Source: Calvatia gigantea (Eukaryota > Basidiomycota > Agaricomycetes > Agaricales > Lycoperdaceae). Taken from it: 64,000 bases of DNA. Positions 34,076 through 45,132 of the stretch are shown here, piece by piece. Made by a program: the position numbers and the translations under genes. The stretch lies in contig JACAAK010000004.1 in NCBI GenBank assembly GCA_025093985.1, positions 1,054,001 through 1,118,000 of the forward strand, in the 5' to 3' direction. Position 1 is the first letter of the stretch. The number at the start of each line of letters is the position of its first letter. The notes under the pieces were generated by a model. It made no database searches. It saw only the letters and a list, made by a program, of their open reading frames with translations, and had not been told where the DNA came from.

Positions 34076-35449
34076 TCATACTCTTCTCGGTTGAGAGTTT
34101 AAATCGTTTGTGTGGATGGCAGCCCCAGGGAATATTGTCTCGGCTGGATGGTTACTATGTGCAAAAGCAAGGCTATGGGATACGACTGGTCCTGCATTGG
34201 TTTCCGCCCGGTCCGAGCAGCGGTATGATGCAATATCGAAGTCCGGATGTGGGGTATTTCGTCCTCCAAGGATTGTAAACCGATTGTTCAAGAGGACCAA
34301 CATTGAATTTGCATATAATTTGCCGAAGGACAAACCTGGGACCATAAACCCAGTTGGTGTGAAGAGAAACAGAACAACGTATGCCGCCGTCATCCCTGCT
34401 ATTGGAATTTGGTCAACACCATAAGTGTAACACACATTGTTAGGGATTACCTGTTAGTATTCCTGTTTCGAGCAGAAGTCGCACTACCTTTGTGACTAGG
34501 ACCTGTGTGGTTTTAGATGCGTCCCTCATTTGCCTCGAAAGCTGCACAAAGGGTCGAGGACTGATATTGACATGAGAAAAGGTAGGGGCACCTACATAGA
34601 GTGACATATAGATTGCAATGAGCAAGTCACAAGTTACTCCGACCCCCTCCCCAAACTAAAAATAGTTTAAAAGGCAAAATGGGACGAGAAATTCCAACCT
34701 AACTCACGGGCATGCCCCAGCCTCCTCTCAGCGGGTAGCCCTCGGAAGGAGGTCTAAGGAGTAGTACCCCAAACAGAACCCCGGAGAGCAGCTGCCCAAG
34801 CGCCAACTATGAATATCCGATTTCCTATTAATCCATCATTTAAGGTTCCTCTGGCCCGAACTTACTATTATTACAATTGCCGTGATCGCCTTGGCTCCAG
34901 AAATTACATATATGCGATGGGCATAAAAGAGCTGGACGACGAATGAAACTACACATGTAAAATCGCGGTCAGTCCGGGGCATCATCTCCGACGCATTCCT
35001 AATCCAACATACCGAGTACACCACCAACAAAAGTGGTGAACCACGTGAATTCAAATCCAATGTCTTTTGAACCCAGAAGCCCGTCATAGCGACTACCCTC
35101 TGGCGCACAAAAATATGAGTAGAAGTCATGAAGGGCAAGAGCTGTTTGAAGCGTCTCGATGATATAGACAAAATATACGATGGCTTTTGTCATTCTTCTA
35201 TCCTGTGGGAAAGCCAGATAGTAGAGGTCTGACTGCGAGTCAGCGGTGTGAAAGATTTACACCAACTATAAACTCACAGGTCTGAACGGTGAGGATACCG
35301 TAGAGGAAGATATCAAGGCAATAACCCAAAAGCTACATTATATGTACATCAGAAACACCAGCAGTGACCTTTATGATGATGAAGGTTGGGCCCACCATTG
35401 GTCCCGCTACAATGGGCTCTCGTGATTGCTGAAAACCCGAGTCGGACAT
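34076..35449 (-). CDS. DUF6534 seven-helix membrane protein, copy E, apparently intact
   Basis: Minus strand, same eight-exon layout. Exon 1 is 35449-35396 (MSDSGFQQSREPIVAGPM), intron GTGGGC...TGTAG. Then come LLGYCLDIFLYGILTVQT; the MTKAIVYFVYIIETLQTAL exon (from about 35,227, containing 35,193); VSFVVQLFYAHRIYVISGAKA; LALGQLLSGVLFGVLLL; FGEGVGVTCDLLIAIYMSLY; LSRQMRDASKTTQVLVTK; and the last exon with GMTAAYVVLFLF, KLYANSMLVLLNNR and tail ending SQPRRV at 34,076. No frame break was found. It is in inverted orientation to copies A-D and is partner to the decayed copy F. Confidence 0.83.
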
Positions 35450-36654
35450 TGAGATCTGCAACTTTTTCCCCGAGTTGATAGTGGTACGAATGGGCAGGTT
35501 ATGACTAGATAAAAATTCAAGCTTCGGGCTCAAGCTTCAGGCTGCAGGTTGGGGTTGAGGATATGAGTCGTATGGCCATATAACAGCAGCAGTGCTAAAT
35601 AGTTCCTCCCCACCCCCACCTGACAACCCACAACATTACATTGACAATGGTCAGATCATCAAGATGTACAGACTGCTGTTTTGATACGAGATTTGGTAAA
35701 GTATTAGAGAATTATCGGAATCACCACAGGTTGTATCGAGGCCATTCCACTGGACTAGTATCTGCCATGATCTCCTACTAGAATACTAGGGTAAGGCGGT
35801 GCTTCGTGTAGAATCTACCTGAAACAACCATAAGGAGAGCCAAGTACTTATCATGAGGCGAACTAATTTAGCGAATCTGCCCTCGCCCAAGAATAAGTGC
35901 TAGGCAGCCTAGTAGTATTGTGGAGTACTACTGCCTTGAAATCGCCACATCATGACAAAGCGACGAGCCTCGATGAGAAGTATCTTGCGAGTCAATCAGG
36001 CATTTACGATAATTCCTTCATCGGGCAGTCCCGGGCACTTAACCCAACTGATACACATTTCGCATGTGGTCGCAAAATCAGCCTTGACTGTCCACGCAAG
36101 ATCGTATAAGACTAAAAAAGGGTGAAGGTCTGCAATACTGTAACTTGAGTTCTAATTCTGTGAGCACTACCCTAACAACTCCGAGTCAGATCAGGACTCC
36201 AAACATTCCAGTGACTTGCCATCTTCGCTATCCATTCTTTATTTAACTGTTTTCGTGAAACACAGTCAAATTGAGGGCTCGGCAGTGTGGGGGTTGGTAT
36301 TTTAAGAGGCGAGAGGTCGCCCAATGAAGGCGGTATATGATACAATGGTGTTCGATTCCGGTGGCCCAGTGTGTCGGTGAGAAAAGCACCCGTGATGGCA
36401 CAGCCTGATAGATGAATAGATGGGATTCCTCGAGGGAAGACTCAGAAGCATGTGATGGATGCTGTTCCGACCATCGTCCAACCATCGTTGGCCCTTAAAG
36501 AACCTGAGACTACTGATATTCAGGAAGCATTCTTACCTTTCTTCATGGTAGGATGTAAACTCGGGACGGACATCGAAACCGGTCGTCTGATGAGTAGTAT
36601 CGCTTCGCCGTCTAACAAGTGAAGTTCCCAGCTCCAGGAAGGTACATGCACTGA
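35450..36654. other. Spacer; right part repeats 33.15-33.75 kb in decayed form
   Basis: 35,450-36,000 is the upstream flank of copy E with no gene seen. About 36,050-36,650 aligns with 33,150-33,750 and is the left flank of the E/F duplicate, with many CpG to TpG or CpA changes. Confidence 0.55.
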
Positions 36655-36840
36655 CACCGGCTCGCTTTCTTGACATCCCGTACGTCTGCCCTTCCCTCTA
36701 TTCTGGGGTTACATAGCGATATATTTTACCTGCAGCTCCCGAGGATATCGCATCAGTAGCCAAAGAGCTTCGTCGTGCGCGTAGCCGTATCACGCGCTAT
36801 AGATATGGAAGATGTTCTAGACCCTGTATTTAGAGTGTTC
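36655..36840 (+). pseudogene. MSS1 last-exon remnant linked to DUF6534 F
   Basis: Plus strand from about 36,733 (gcagctcccgaggatatcgcatcagtagccaaagagcttcg) parallels the MSS1 final exon and the E-linked remnant, ending ...gagtgttctgtcccagagaatgagg near 36,855. No open frame. Confidence 0.72.
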
Positions 36841-37034
36841 TGTCCCAGAGAATGAGGCTCAGTGCAGTATTCGGTCTCGACATGCTAAAAGCGCATCAAG
36901 CATGTATCGATCTCGAGAAAAACGTGCTCCGGATCCAAGGTCGTGAAGTAGGCTTCCTTCCTGAGCATGAGCTGCCTGCCCAAGCCCACCAGTTCGAGGC
37001 GCCGGAGGCCACGACACCCGTCACTGCCTGGTGA
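36841..37034 (+). pseudogene. Ddi1-type aspartyl protease C-terminal fragment
   Basis: Plus ORF 36,852-37,034 reads FGLDMLKAHQACIDLEKNVL, then RIQGREVGFLPEHELP, which matches the end of the retroviral-type protease domain of DNA-damage-inducible protein 1 (Ddi1). That protein shuttles ubiquitinated clients to the proteasome. The catalytic Asp motif and everything upstream are absent, and the sequence joins directly to the MSS1 remnant. It is a captured exon rather than a gene. Confidence 0.7.
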
Positions 37035-37530
37035 TGATAAGATCCAGGTGCAACTTCTTGCACCCGGTGTGACGTATCACAGGCATTAGCATACGGTTTC
37101 GAACATCCAAACTCCCTTGACACCTTCTCATCCCCCTAGCTCGACATTAGACTACTCCTGACTCTATTTCTTTATTCCCCACCCACCACTACCCTTGTTA
37201 ACTTAATCTGAAGAACAATGCGCAGTGACTGAAAGGCACGCGGTTGGGGCGACCCGTCCGCATTCCCTGGTCGTCGGGAACCTTTCCAAGGTCCCAGTCC
37301 TCCACTCCCAACACTCATGTGCTACGTTCTGTTTGCTTATAGTACACAACATGATTTTCATTTAAAGACTACCTTAGCCTACTCATCACTATTCAGTGCA
37401 AGAATAATCCCGTAACATCTTTTTCATTATTCTGGTACAAATGGATTAGACTACTATAATACGCCCCAATGATCAAACACCTCCCTCCTCCACTTTCTTG
37501 TTGCCGACTTCCTTTGATTCTTTGGGTAAT
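37035..37530. repeat. Spacer holding a dispersed repeat shared with 15.0 kb
   Basis: About 37,245-37,340 (ggttggggcgacccgtcc... through tgtgctacgttctgtttgc) aligns with about 15,025-15,120. No gene seen. Confidence 0.6.
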
Positions 37531-38824
37531 ATCATACTCTTCTCAATTGAGGGTCTAACTTGTTTGTGTGGACAGCATCCCCTGAGACGTTAACTCGGCT
37601 GGATGGCTCTGTGCAAAAGCAATGCTATGGGATAAAACTGGTCCTACATTAGCCTCCACCAGGTCCAATCAGTGGTATGATGCAATATCGAAGTCTGGAT
37701 TCAGGGTATTTCATCCTCCAAGGATTGTGAACTGGTTGTTCAAGAGGACCAGCATTGAGTTTGCATATAATCTGCCAAGGGATGAACCTGGAACCATAAA
37801 CCCAGCTGACGTGAAGTTAAACAGAACAGTGAATGTTATAGTCATTCTGGCTATTGGAATTCAATTAACATTCCAAGTATAATATGGCATGTAGTTGAGA
37901 ATTACCTGTTAGGTTTCAAGCAGAAGTCACATTATTTTTGTGACTAGGACCTGTGTAGTTTTAGATGCACCCCTCATTTGCCTTGAGAGCTGCACAAAGG
38001 GTTGGGGACTGAGTACTGAGTACTGAGTACTGATCCCTGGCATGAGAAAAGGTAGATGTGCCTACATAGAGTGTTGTAACTAGGTATCCCATAGTAATGT
38101 AATCATAGAAAATTTAATTGACCAGATGGGGGATTGAACCCCAGACCTTCCAGACATATACCAGATACTCTACCATTGAGCTATCAGGTCATACTGGTTT
38201 TCAGTGGTTGCCCACCCATACACTGACATAAGGCACATGATGCCTTGTGAGCCTGTGCATTCATAGGTGGGGAATGACCAGTGACATATAGATTGCAATA
38301 ATCAGGTCACAAATTGCTCCAAGCACTCCCCAAATCTAAGGATGGCTTGAAAGGTTAAATGAGACAAGGTATTTTGGTCTAACTCATGGACAGACTGAAG
38401 ACTCCCAGTGTGGTCACCATGGTGGTTCAGATTGACAAAGTCCAAAGATTGGTACACCAGATACAATCCCACAGAGCAGCTGCCCAAATGCCAACTATAA
38501 ATATTCAATTTCCTGTTTATCCACCATTTAATATTCCTCTGAGCCAACTCACCATAATTATGGTTACTGACCAGCTTTACTTTTGAAATCACATAAATGT
38601 GATGTACATAAAAGAGCTGTATGGCTGAGGCAACTATCATGTGAAAGTGAAGTCAAATCTAAGGCACTACACCCAAGGAGATATTTCTGGTCAAACATAC
38701 CAAGTGTACTACCTATAGGAATTGTGAAGCACATGAATCCAAAATCATAGATGTCCAAATCCAGAGGTGGAGGTTCCAGGTAGCAATCTCCTTCTAGTAT
38801 ACAAAATAATGTATAAAAGTCATG
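37531..38824 (-). pseudogene. DUF6534 copy F, CpG-decayed, carrying one insertion and truncated by a retrotransposon
   Basis: Aligns base by base with copy E: the last exon region 37,531-37,870 with 34,081-34,420, and the upstream exons to about 38,824. Many CpG sites of E are TpG or CpA here (for example ggtccgagcagcgg versus ggtccaatcagtgg), and several frames are closed. A ~206-bp insertion sits at 38,074-38,279. Similarity to E stops in exon 3 at about 38,824 (aaaagtcatg), where retroelement-like sequence begins; exons 1-2 are missing. A triplicated gagtact lies at 38,011-38,031. Confidence 0.82.
38074..38279 (-). mobile_element. ~206-bp insertion with tRNA-like core and AGTG target duplication
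   Basis: Copy E gives the empty site: cctacatagagtgacatatag is continuous there, while in F it is split, with AGTG at both ends (38,070-38,073 and 38,280-38,283). On the minus strand the insert contains a tRNA-like fold at about 38,190-38,120. It has an acceptor-like GACCTGA/TCTGGTC pair (one mismatch), an A-box TAGCTCAATGG, a D-arm, a weak anticodon arm, and a T-arm TGGGG-TTCAATC-CCCCA with a B-box-like GGTTCAATCCC. The anticodon loop lacks T33, so a functional tRNA is doubtful. Best read as a tRNA-derived SINE-like element; no clear terminal inverted repeats or poly-A seen. Confidence 0.65.
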
Positions 38825-41800
38825 TTATGACTTTTTACTCTAGTATTTCCTCTTACAGACCTTTTCCTGTTTTTGTCCAGTTTTATTTAATCATTCCTTG
38901 TATGTACAATAGTTTATTTCTTCATTCTCCTTCTTTGTCTGAAGATTCACCATCATTCTCTGTTGAGATGAGTACACCACAGTAGCAAATGCTAGTGGTG
39001 GAGGGTAGTCATACTTACTGGGATATTGAGAGATGTTGCTAAGAAGTGTATGCTTAAGAGTTATAAATACAAGTAAAAGGAAGACTTAATTGTCTGAGGG
39101 ACATATGTATACTACATAAGGGCTTATATATGATAATCCCTGGTCTGTGTACTCTAAACCCATAAATAGGTAAGGTCTTATCTACCAGTAGCATATTCAG
39201 AGCATAATGTATACTACATATGTATCTAATAGACCATGTAGCCAGCAACCTAGAGTGTGGTCTAGTACTATATCCATAGCTCATTATCTCACTTCTAATA
39301 GTGAAGTACTTGAGACCTCATTTCAGCTATGAATAGACTGAACCAATGTAGTGGTATAGGATTGAGATTCAATACTCCTCCTCACTTGAGGAAGGGAGAT
39401 CAACACTTCAATGATTGAGTAGCTTTATCCCATGCTTCAATGTTGGAACCAAAAATAAGTCCTAACTTAGGATGGAAGAGGTTTATTTTGGTTATGCCAA
39501 GATTCTTCATAAAGATATCAGTGGGATTGTCTTGTGAAGACATATCACCAATGATAATAATTCCATCTTCAACCAATTCTTGCACATAGTAGTAATAAAT
39601 ATCCATGTGCTTTGACTGTTTTTCAACAATGGGGTTTTTAGTCCAGAATTTGGACCCATTATTGTCGCCATAGAGAATGGGAGTTGGATGCTCTATACTG
39701 AGCTCCTCCAGAAGCTGTGACAGCCATTTCACTTGATGTGAAGCATTAGACAGTTCTTTATATTCCACCTTGGTAGATGAAAGTGAAACTATCTTCTATT
39801 GCCACAAAGTCCAGGTAATAGCACTAGACATGATCATACAAATGTTTCCTGAAACAGATCAGCAGGTTTCAGTATCTTGAGCCCAATCTAAGTCACTGAG
39901 GTATTCCAACATCACTGTCAGTTTCCTAGTATTGCCTTCATATCACAATGCATAGTTCCTTATCACAGACAAGTACTTTAGTATATGGACTCCAGCATGA
40001 TAGTGCTTGGGTGTGGGGTTAGTGGCATGTTGTGCCAGCTTAGCTATGGCAAAGGCTATATCGGGCCTAGTACCAATCATCAAGTACATTAAAGAACCAA
40101 CCAATTATTGGTACTTCTGACAGAAGGGGGCTATGGCAGTTTCCTTGTTTGTAATGAACTAGAAGCTGGTAGATAATAGTGTTTTAGCCATAGCAGACTG
40201 CAGAACCTAGAAGTGCACAAGAATCTTATCTAGGTATTTGACCTACTAGATGAAGATTTGTCACTTGGAGTGATTTCTCAAGATTTTCATCCCAAGAAAT
40301 TCTTCACAGGGACCATAGTCTCTGCATTCCCACTTTTTGGTGAATTTTCCCTTCAACTCTTTGAGGAGGGGGGAATTCTTTGGACCCAAGAAATTTACAT
40401 CATCAACATAGACAATGGCTACAATAAGCTCTTTCATCTTCAGATGTCTGTAAAAGTATATAGCATAGTTGGATTTGCAGTAGGTAAATCCCAGCTCAAT
40501 CATAGATTGATGCAATTCCTTCTACTACTGGTGACCAGCTTGTTTAAGGCCATATATTGCTCGCTTCAGCCTCCACACTTTTCTTTCCTACCTGGGAAGT
40601 CAAAACCCTTCAGGCTGTTCCATATAAATCTCTTCATCTAGTTTGCCATACAAATAGGCAGTTTTTACATTAATGCTATACATATTCCAATTATGGATTG
40701 CAGTGAGTGTGAAGCTTACATGCACAGACTCATAGCAGACAACTGGAGAAAATAACTCATTATAGTTGATGCCTTCAACTTGCAAGAATCCCTTCACAAC
40801 TAAGCGAGCTTGCAGGCAGCCATTAGACTTTTCAAGAAATACCCAATGGTTTTTCACTGTTCTCTTTCCTTTTGGTAAATCTACCAATTCATATACTCCA
40901 TGTTTCTTCAATACATCAAGTTCCTCAATACATGCAGCCATCCATTTTGCCTTAACCAGCTCAGGAAGCTTAAGCATGTCATAGAAAGTTTCAGGCTCTC
41001 TATGTGCAGTATTGTACACTGTCTATATCAAAAAATCAATTAACTTTACTTTTCCCTCAGTGACAAGCCTATCAATATCTATGTTATGCACATCATGAGA
41101 TGTTGGATCATAAGGTGGATTTTCAGGCATAGGTGGCAGTTCTGGATGTGGAGGGAGCTGAAATAGAGGTAAATTAAAGGGTTGTGGCAGGTACCACTTA
41201 GCATGAGCCCTTTGTCTCACATATTCAGAATGGTTAGTCCTTGCTCTCTACTCATGGATTACTTCATCTGGAGGGGCATTAGCATGTATGGGCTACCTTT
41301 GCTGCTGCTGCTCTTATCAGTGAGTCCTGTTGATTTCTCTTTTAATCAAAATTGAATGCCTTTGCTCTCTGTAAGTATTACCAGGTCTTACAGGTGGCCT
41401 GCCCTGTCATTCAGAATGATGTGGCTCTACCTGGTCTTGACCAACAGCATGACACTTGGGAACTGGGATTGGGAATTCCTCATTTTCAGTATCCTATACA
41501 TTCTTGTCTACATACTAGTCTCTACTATCATTCTTAGGCTTCTCCTCAACAGTCATTCCATGCTGTGGTGGTGACTCAGGTGGAGGTACCCAAGGTGGTA
41601 GACTGTCTCCTGGTGAAGGAGGTTGTAATGAAATGCTGTCTGGCAGTGAAGGTTTATGCTGGGGTAACAGAGGTATAGGTAGAGAATATTTTGGCCTGGA
41701 AGGTGGAGAAGTTAGAGATAAACAAATTGGTTCCTTAGGGGGAGGTGGAACATTTCCAGCATTATCTGAAGATGGTAGAAAAGGAGGTGAATCCTTTTTT

Positions 41801-44798
41801 CTTCTTTCTGGTAGGTTTCTCTCTCCTCTGTGATTCAGCTGGTTACTGCTATCCAGTACTGAACCAATGTATTTAGGGAAATGTCCCTCATTGAATAAGG
41901 TGTTTGGTGATACAAAGATCATGTTGCCTGCCATGTGCCACATGAAGATATAGTTCTTCGAACCTTTATAACCAAGGAATATCATTATCTCAGACTTTGC
42001 AGTCAATTTGTTTGGGCAGATTTTGTCAGGTAAAAATACATAGGCACCACATCTAAACATATGGATATGGGACAAGTCTGGCTTTTCCCTTGAATAACAC
42101 TCAAAAGGTGTCTTCTACTGTAGATGCTGGACTGGCATGTGATTATATAAATGCATAGCTGTGTTTAATGCAAACTCCTACCACAAGTCAGGTAGATATG
42201 CCTGTAGCCATATAGCTTGGGCTTTCTCATGTAGAGTACAGTTCAGTCACTCTGCTCTTCCATTTTGCTAATGCACATAGGGAGCAGTGGTCTCATGGGT
42301 AATTCCACACACTGTGAGTTCTGCCAATAATTTCTCATTGACATCTTCTCCTCCATTATTAGTGTGAAGTCATTTAACTCGCATACCAGAAAGATTCTCT
42401 AATGCACTGATTAGCTCTATAAGCTTCTCAGAAGCCTTGGACTTCTTTTGAAGAAGGACTACATATGCATGAGAAAAGAAGTCATCTAAGAACATTATTG
42501 CCTATTTATATTTATGGTAACTGATGACAGGCAGTTCCAGCAAGTCTGAGTAATATAGCTCAAAGACTGTAGTAGCTCACTTTGGGTCAATCAGAAAGGG
42601 GTTATTATGCATTTTTCCTTTGGCACAGCTATCACAAATGCCTTTCTGAGAAGGTGGTGTGGAAATCAGTACAATGCCCTCAATGTACTTAGGCAGCTTG
42701 GAGAGCACACAATCCAAGGGATGTCCCATTTGACAATGCCAATTGATATAGTTGGGTTGGCATAAAGCTAATGCAACTGGCTTCTCCTTGCTATAATGCA
42801 AGATATATATGTGCACCGTATGTATGTTGTTTTTAAACAACCAATGAGACTAGGCAGACAATACAGCTTATTCCAACTTATCATGAATGGTGGTTTCATC
42901 AATGGTTGTCTCAAGGGTATGCCTAGTCTGAAGAATCTGGCCTGAGGACATTAACCATTCCATAATTTCCTTGATATAAAAAACCAGCACAATATGTAAA
43001 GTAGTGCTTCTGGTTTTGCCCCCATCTATCATGTCATGCTGAAAGATGACAGATCCTCATCCCATCATTTCATAGTTCTGGTTGCCAGCAGCTTGTATTA
43101 TGCTAAAGTGGCCCATCTTAATCTCTGCAAAATCAGAGAGATAACCAGTGATGTAGTATGATGCCCCTGAATCTAGGAGCCAATCTACATCTTTCATCAT
43201 GTATTTGTTTACCTCTTTCTGACATGCTAGGCACTTTGTGAGATCACAAATGTGATATGTCTCAAGTGAATTTAGTGCTGTGTGCTCTGCCCATAAGTGT
43301 TCTTTCTCAGCATCTGAATACTGATGTGTAATTAGTGGGAACATCTTACTTTCTGGCTTAGTCACACTAGCAGAATAAGTAGAAGTCAAAGTGCCACAGG
43401 TGTGCTCCCAGCATATATTACAATTCACAAAGTCTATACAACAATGCCTATGACATAGTCCTACTGGAGGCAGATGTGCAGCTACATTTGCATAGGTGCT
43501 ATGCCATCTGCTTCAGCAGCCATCTCTTTATCCCAGCTCATCCATGGAATCTCCAAGGTGTCCTGCTCCAAGGTGGACAGACCCTGCATCTGGATTGTTT
43601 TGTCCCATCCATTGACAGGACTGTACATCTTCATCAGTATCCTTGAAGGAGAAATAGTCAGATGAAGTTACTGACCCACACCCTCCATCAGAACCATAGT
43701 CAGTGTCTGAGTTGTCATCAAGGACTGACTCAAGGACTGACTCCAAAACCTTTGGTGTCTACTTCTTCTTGAGCAGCTTGCATTTCTTAATAATTGCCAG
43801 CCTCACATATACCAGTGTCAGCCATGCAATCACATCTTCCTCTCTCATGACTGTTTCTGGTGTGACAGGGCCTATTGGGGCATTGACTTCCATCAAGTTA
43901 AATCACTTCCATATTTTCTCTGAACTCTTACCTGATGAAGAAGTGGCTTTGAGACATTCATCCCACTTCTTTAATGTGGTGACCTTAGCTTTCACTGAAG
44001 GTTGGCAATAGTGTTCAGACTTGGGTGCAGTGATGTGCAATACAAGTGGAGTAGCATTGCTGTCAGTGGCAGCAGATCTGGAAGAAACAGGAGACATCTT
44101 GGCTCAACACTTTTCCTCCATGAGAGCATAAGTGGCTTGTAGTGGCTTTTCTTGAGCTTGTGACATAAAGTCCATGTCCTGGATATATCTGGAGGTGGTG
44201 GCATTAGCCTGTGCACTCTCCTTTCCCTTTTCTTTCCCCTTGCCATGAGGATGCCATCGGTGTTTCTTGTCCTTGCCATTGCTACCAGAGGGCTTCTGCT
44301 GCTACTGCTGCTGCTGTTGCTGCTGGGGCTTTTTATACTCTGAGGGTTGCTGCTGGCCTTGCGGCCACTGCCCACCCTACTGCTGGTTATACTGCTACTG
44401 CTGTTGCTGCCCACCTCCTTAATGTGGAGTGAAGTGCACTTATTATGCATAGGTGGTCTGGTTTGATGTGTAAGTGGCAATGATACTGTTATGGGCCTTG
44501 TTCCAAGTCAATTTGTGAAGGGACATATTCAATGTGAGGAGTGTCTGAGCGACATGGCTCAAAGATGGGTAGAGGGAATAGAGTAGAATCATTGTTTCAA
44601 TCTCTGGGGCAATGCTTATCTATAGTATTAAGCTGCCTGAAGATCTACTGGAGCTCGCTCATCTTGAGTAAGGGGTCACCACTGAGTAGGAGCTCAAACA
44701 TGATTGCATAAATGAACTTGTTGTAGACCTGAGCTGGTCCAGGCAAGCCATAAGAGCTCACCAACTGGGACCAGAAGGCACGAGCATTGTGAGTAGAA
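38825..44798 (-). mobile_element. Degenerate Ty1/Copia retrotransposon, minus strand
   Basis: Minus-strand pieces in Copia order, each closed by stops. Gag-like (UBN2) sequence at 44.8-43.8 kb includes NARAFWSQLVSSYGLP at its right end, with a Gln-codon-rich run near 44,285-44,410. Protease: WLLDSGASYYIT near 43,170. GAG-pre-integrase zinc block: INWHCQMGH...CDSCAKGKMH near 42,750-42,610. Integrase C-terminal part: KSEIMIFLGYKG near 41,980. Reverse transcriptase: VKTAYLYGKLDEEIYMEQPEGF near 40,660-40,600 and YVDDVNFLG near 40,395. RNase H: LYGDNNGSKF...KQSKHMDIYYYY near 39,650. A polypurine-like tract precedes a probable 3' LTR below 39,375. CpG is almost absent. The right end is cut at 44,798 by the Gypsy LTR. 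Confidence 0.85.
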
Positions 44799-45107
44799 TG
44801 TTATGACCTTAGTCTGTTAGGACCTCAGGTTGCAGCTTAGGTTAAGTCTTGAGGGTGAGTAAGGGGAGAGAACAAGAGTAGTTATGTAAGTGTACCAAAT
44901 ACAGTGGATGTATGTACACTTAAATACAGGGAGCCATCCAGTTGAATGGATGGGGCAACTATGTGAAATGTCCAATCAGGTTGGCATAGTAGTTAACACA
45001 AGTCATAGATAGAGATTGCTTGACAGGAATAGGTGAAACAGATATGTTAACAGTACAGAAATGTAGACAAGAACAAAGTACAATTTGATCAGTAGAAAAC
45101 CATAACA
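44799..45107 (-). repeat. Gypsy family-1 LTR (3' LTR of the minus-strand element)
   Basis: Written on +, begins TGTTATGACC and ends ACCATAACA, a 309-bp TG...CA-type terminus. The same sequence recurs at 49,002-49,306 and 63,637-63,941. It lies 26 bp after the stop of the third ORF, separated by a purine-rich stretch, and interrupts Copia gag on its left. Confidence 0.85.
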
Positions 45108-45132
45108 ATACCTCCCAATTTGGCTTCATGCC

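Noticed and set aside
38110..38200. Functional tRNA gene
   Set aside because: The anticodon loop lacks T33, the acceptor stem has a mismatch, and the sequence lies inside a short insertion; a tRNA-derived element fits better.
44285..44410. CTG/CAG-like repeat as a microsatellite locus of interest
   Set aside because: It encodes the Gln-rich part of degenerate Copia gag; interrupted and not a clean repeat.
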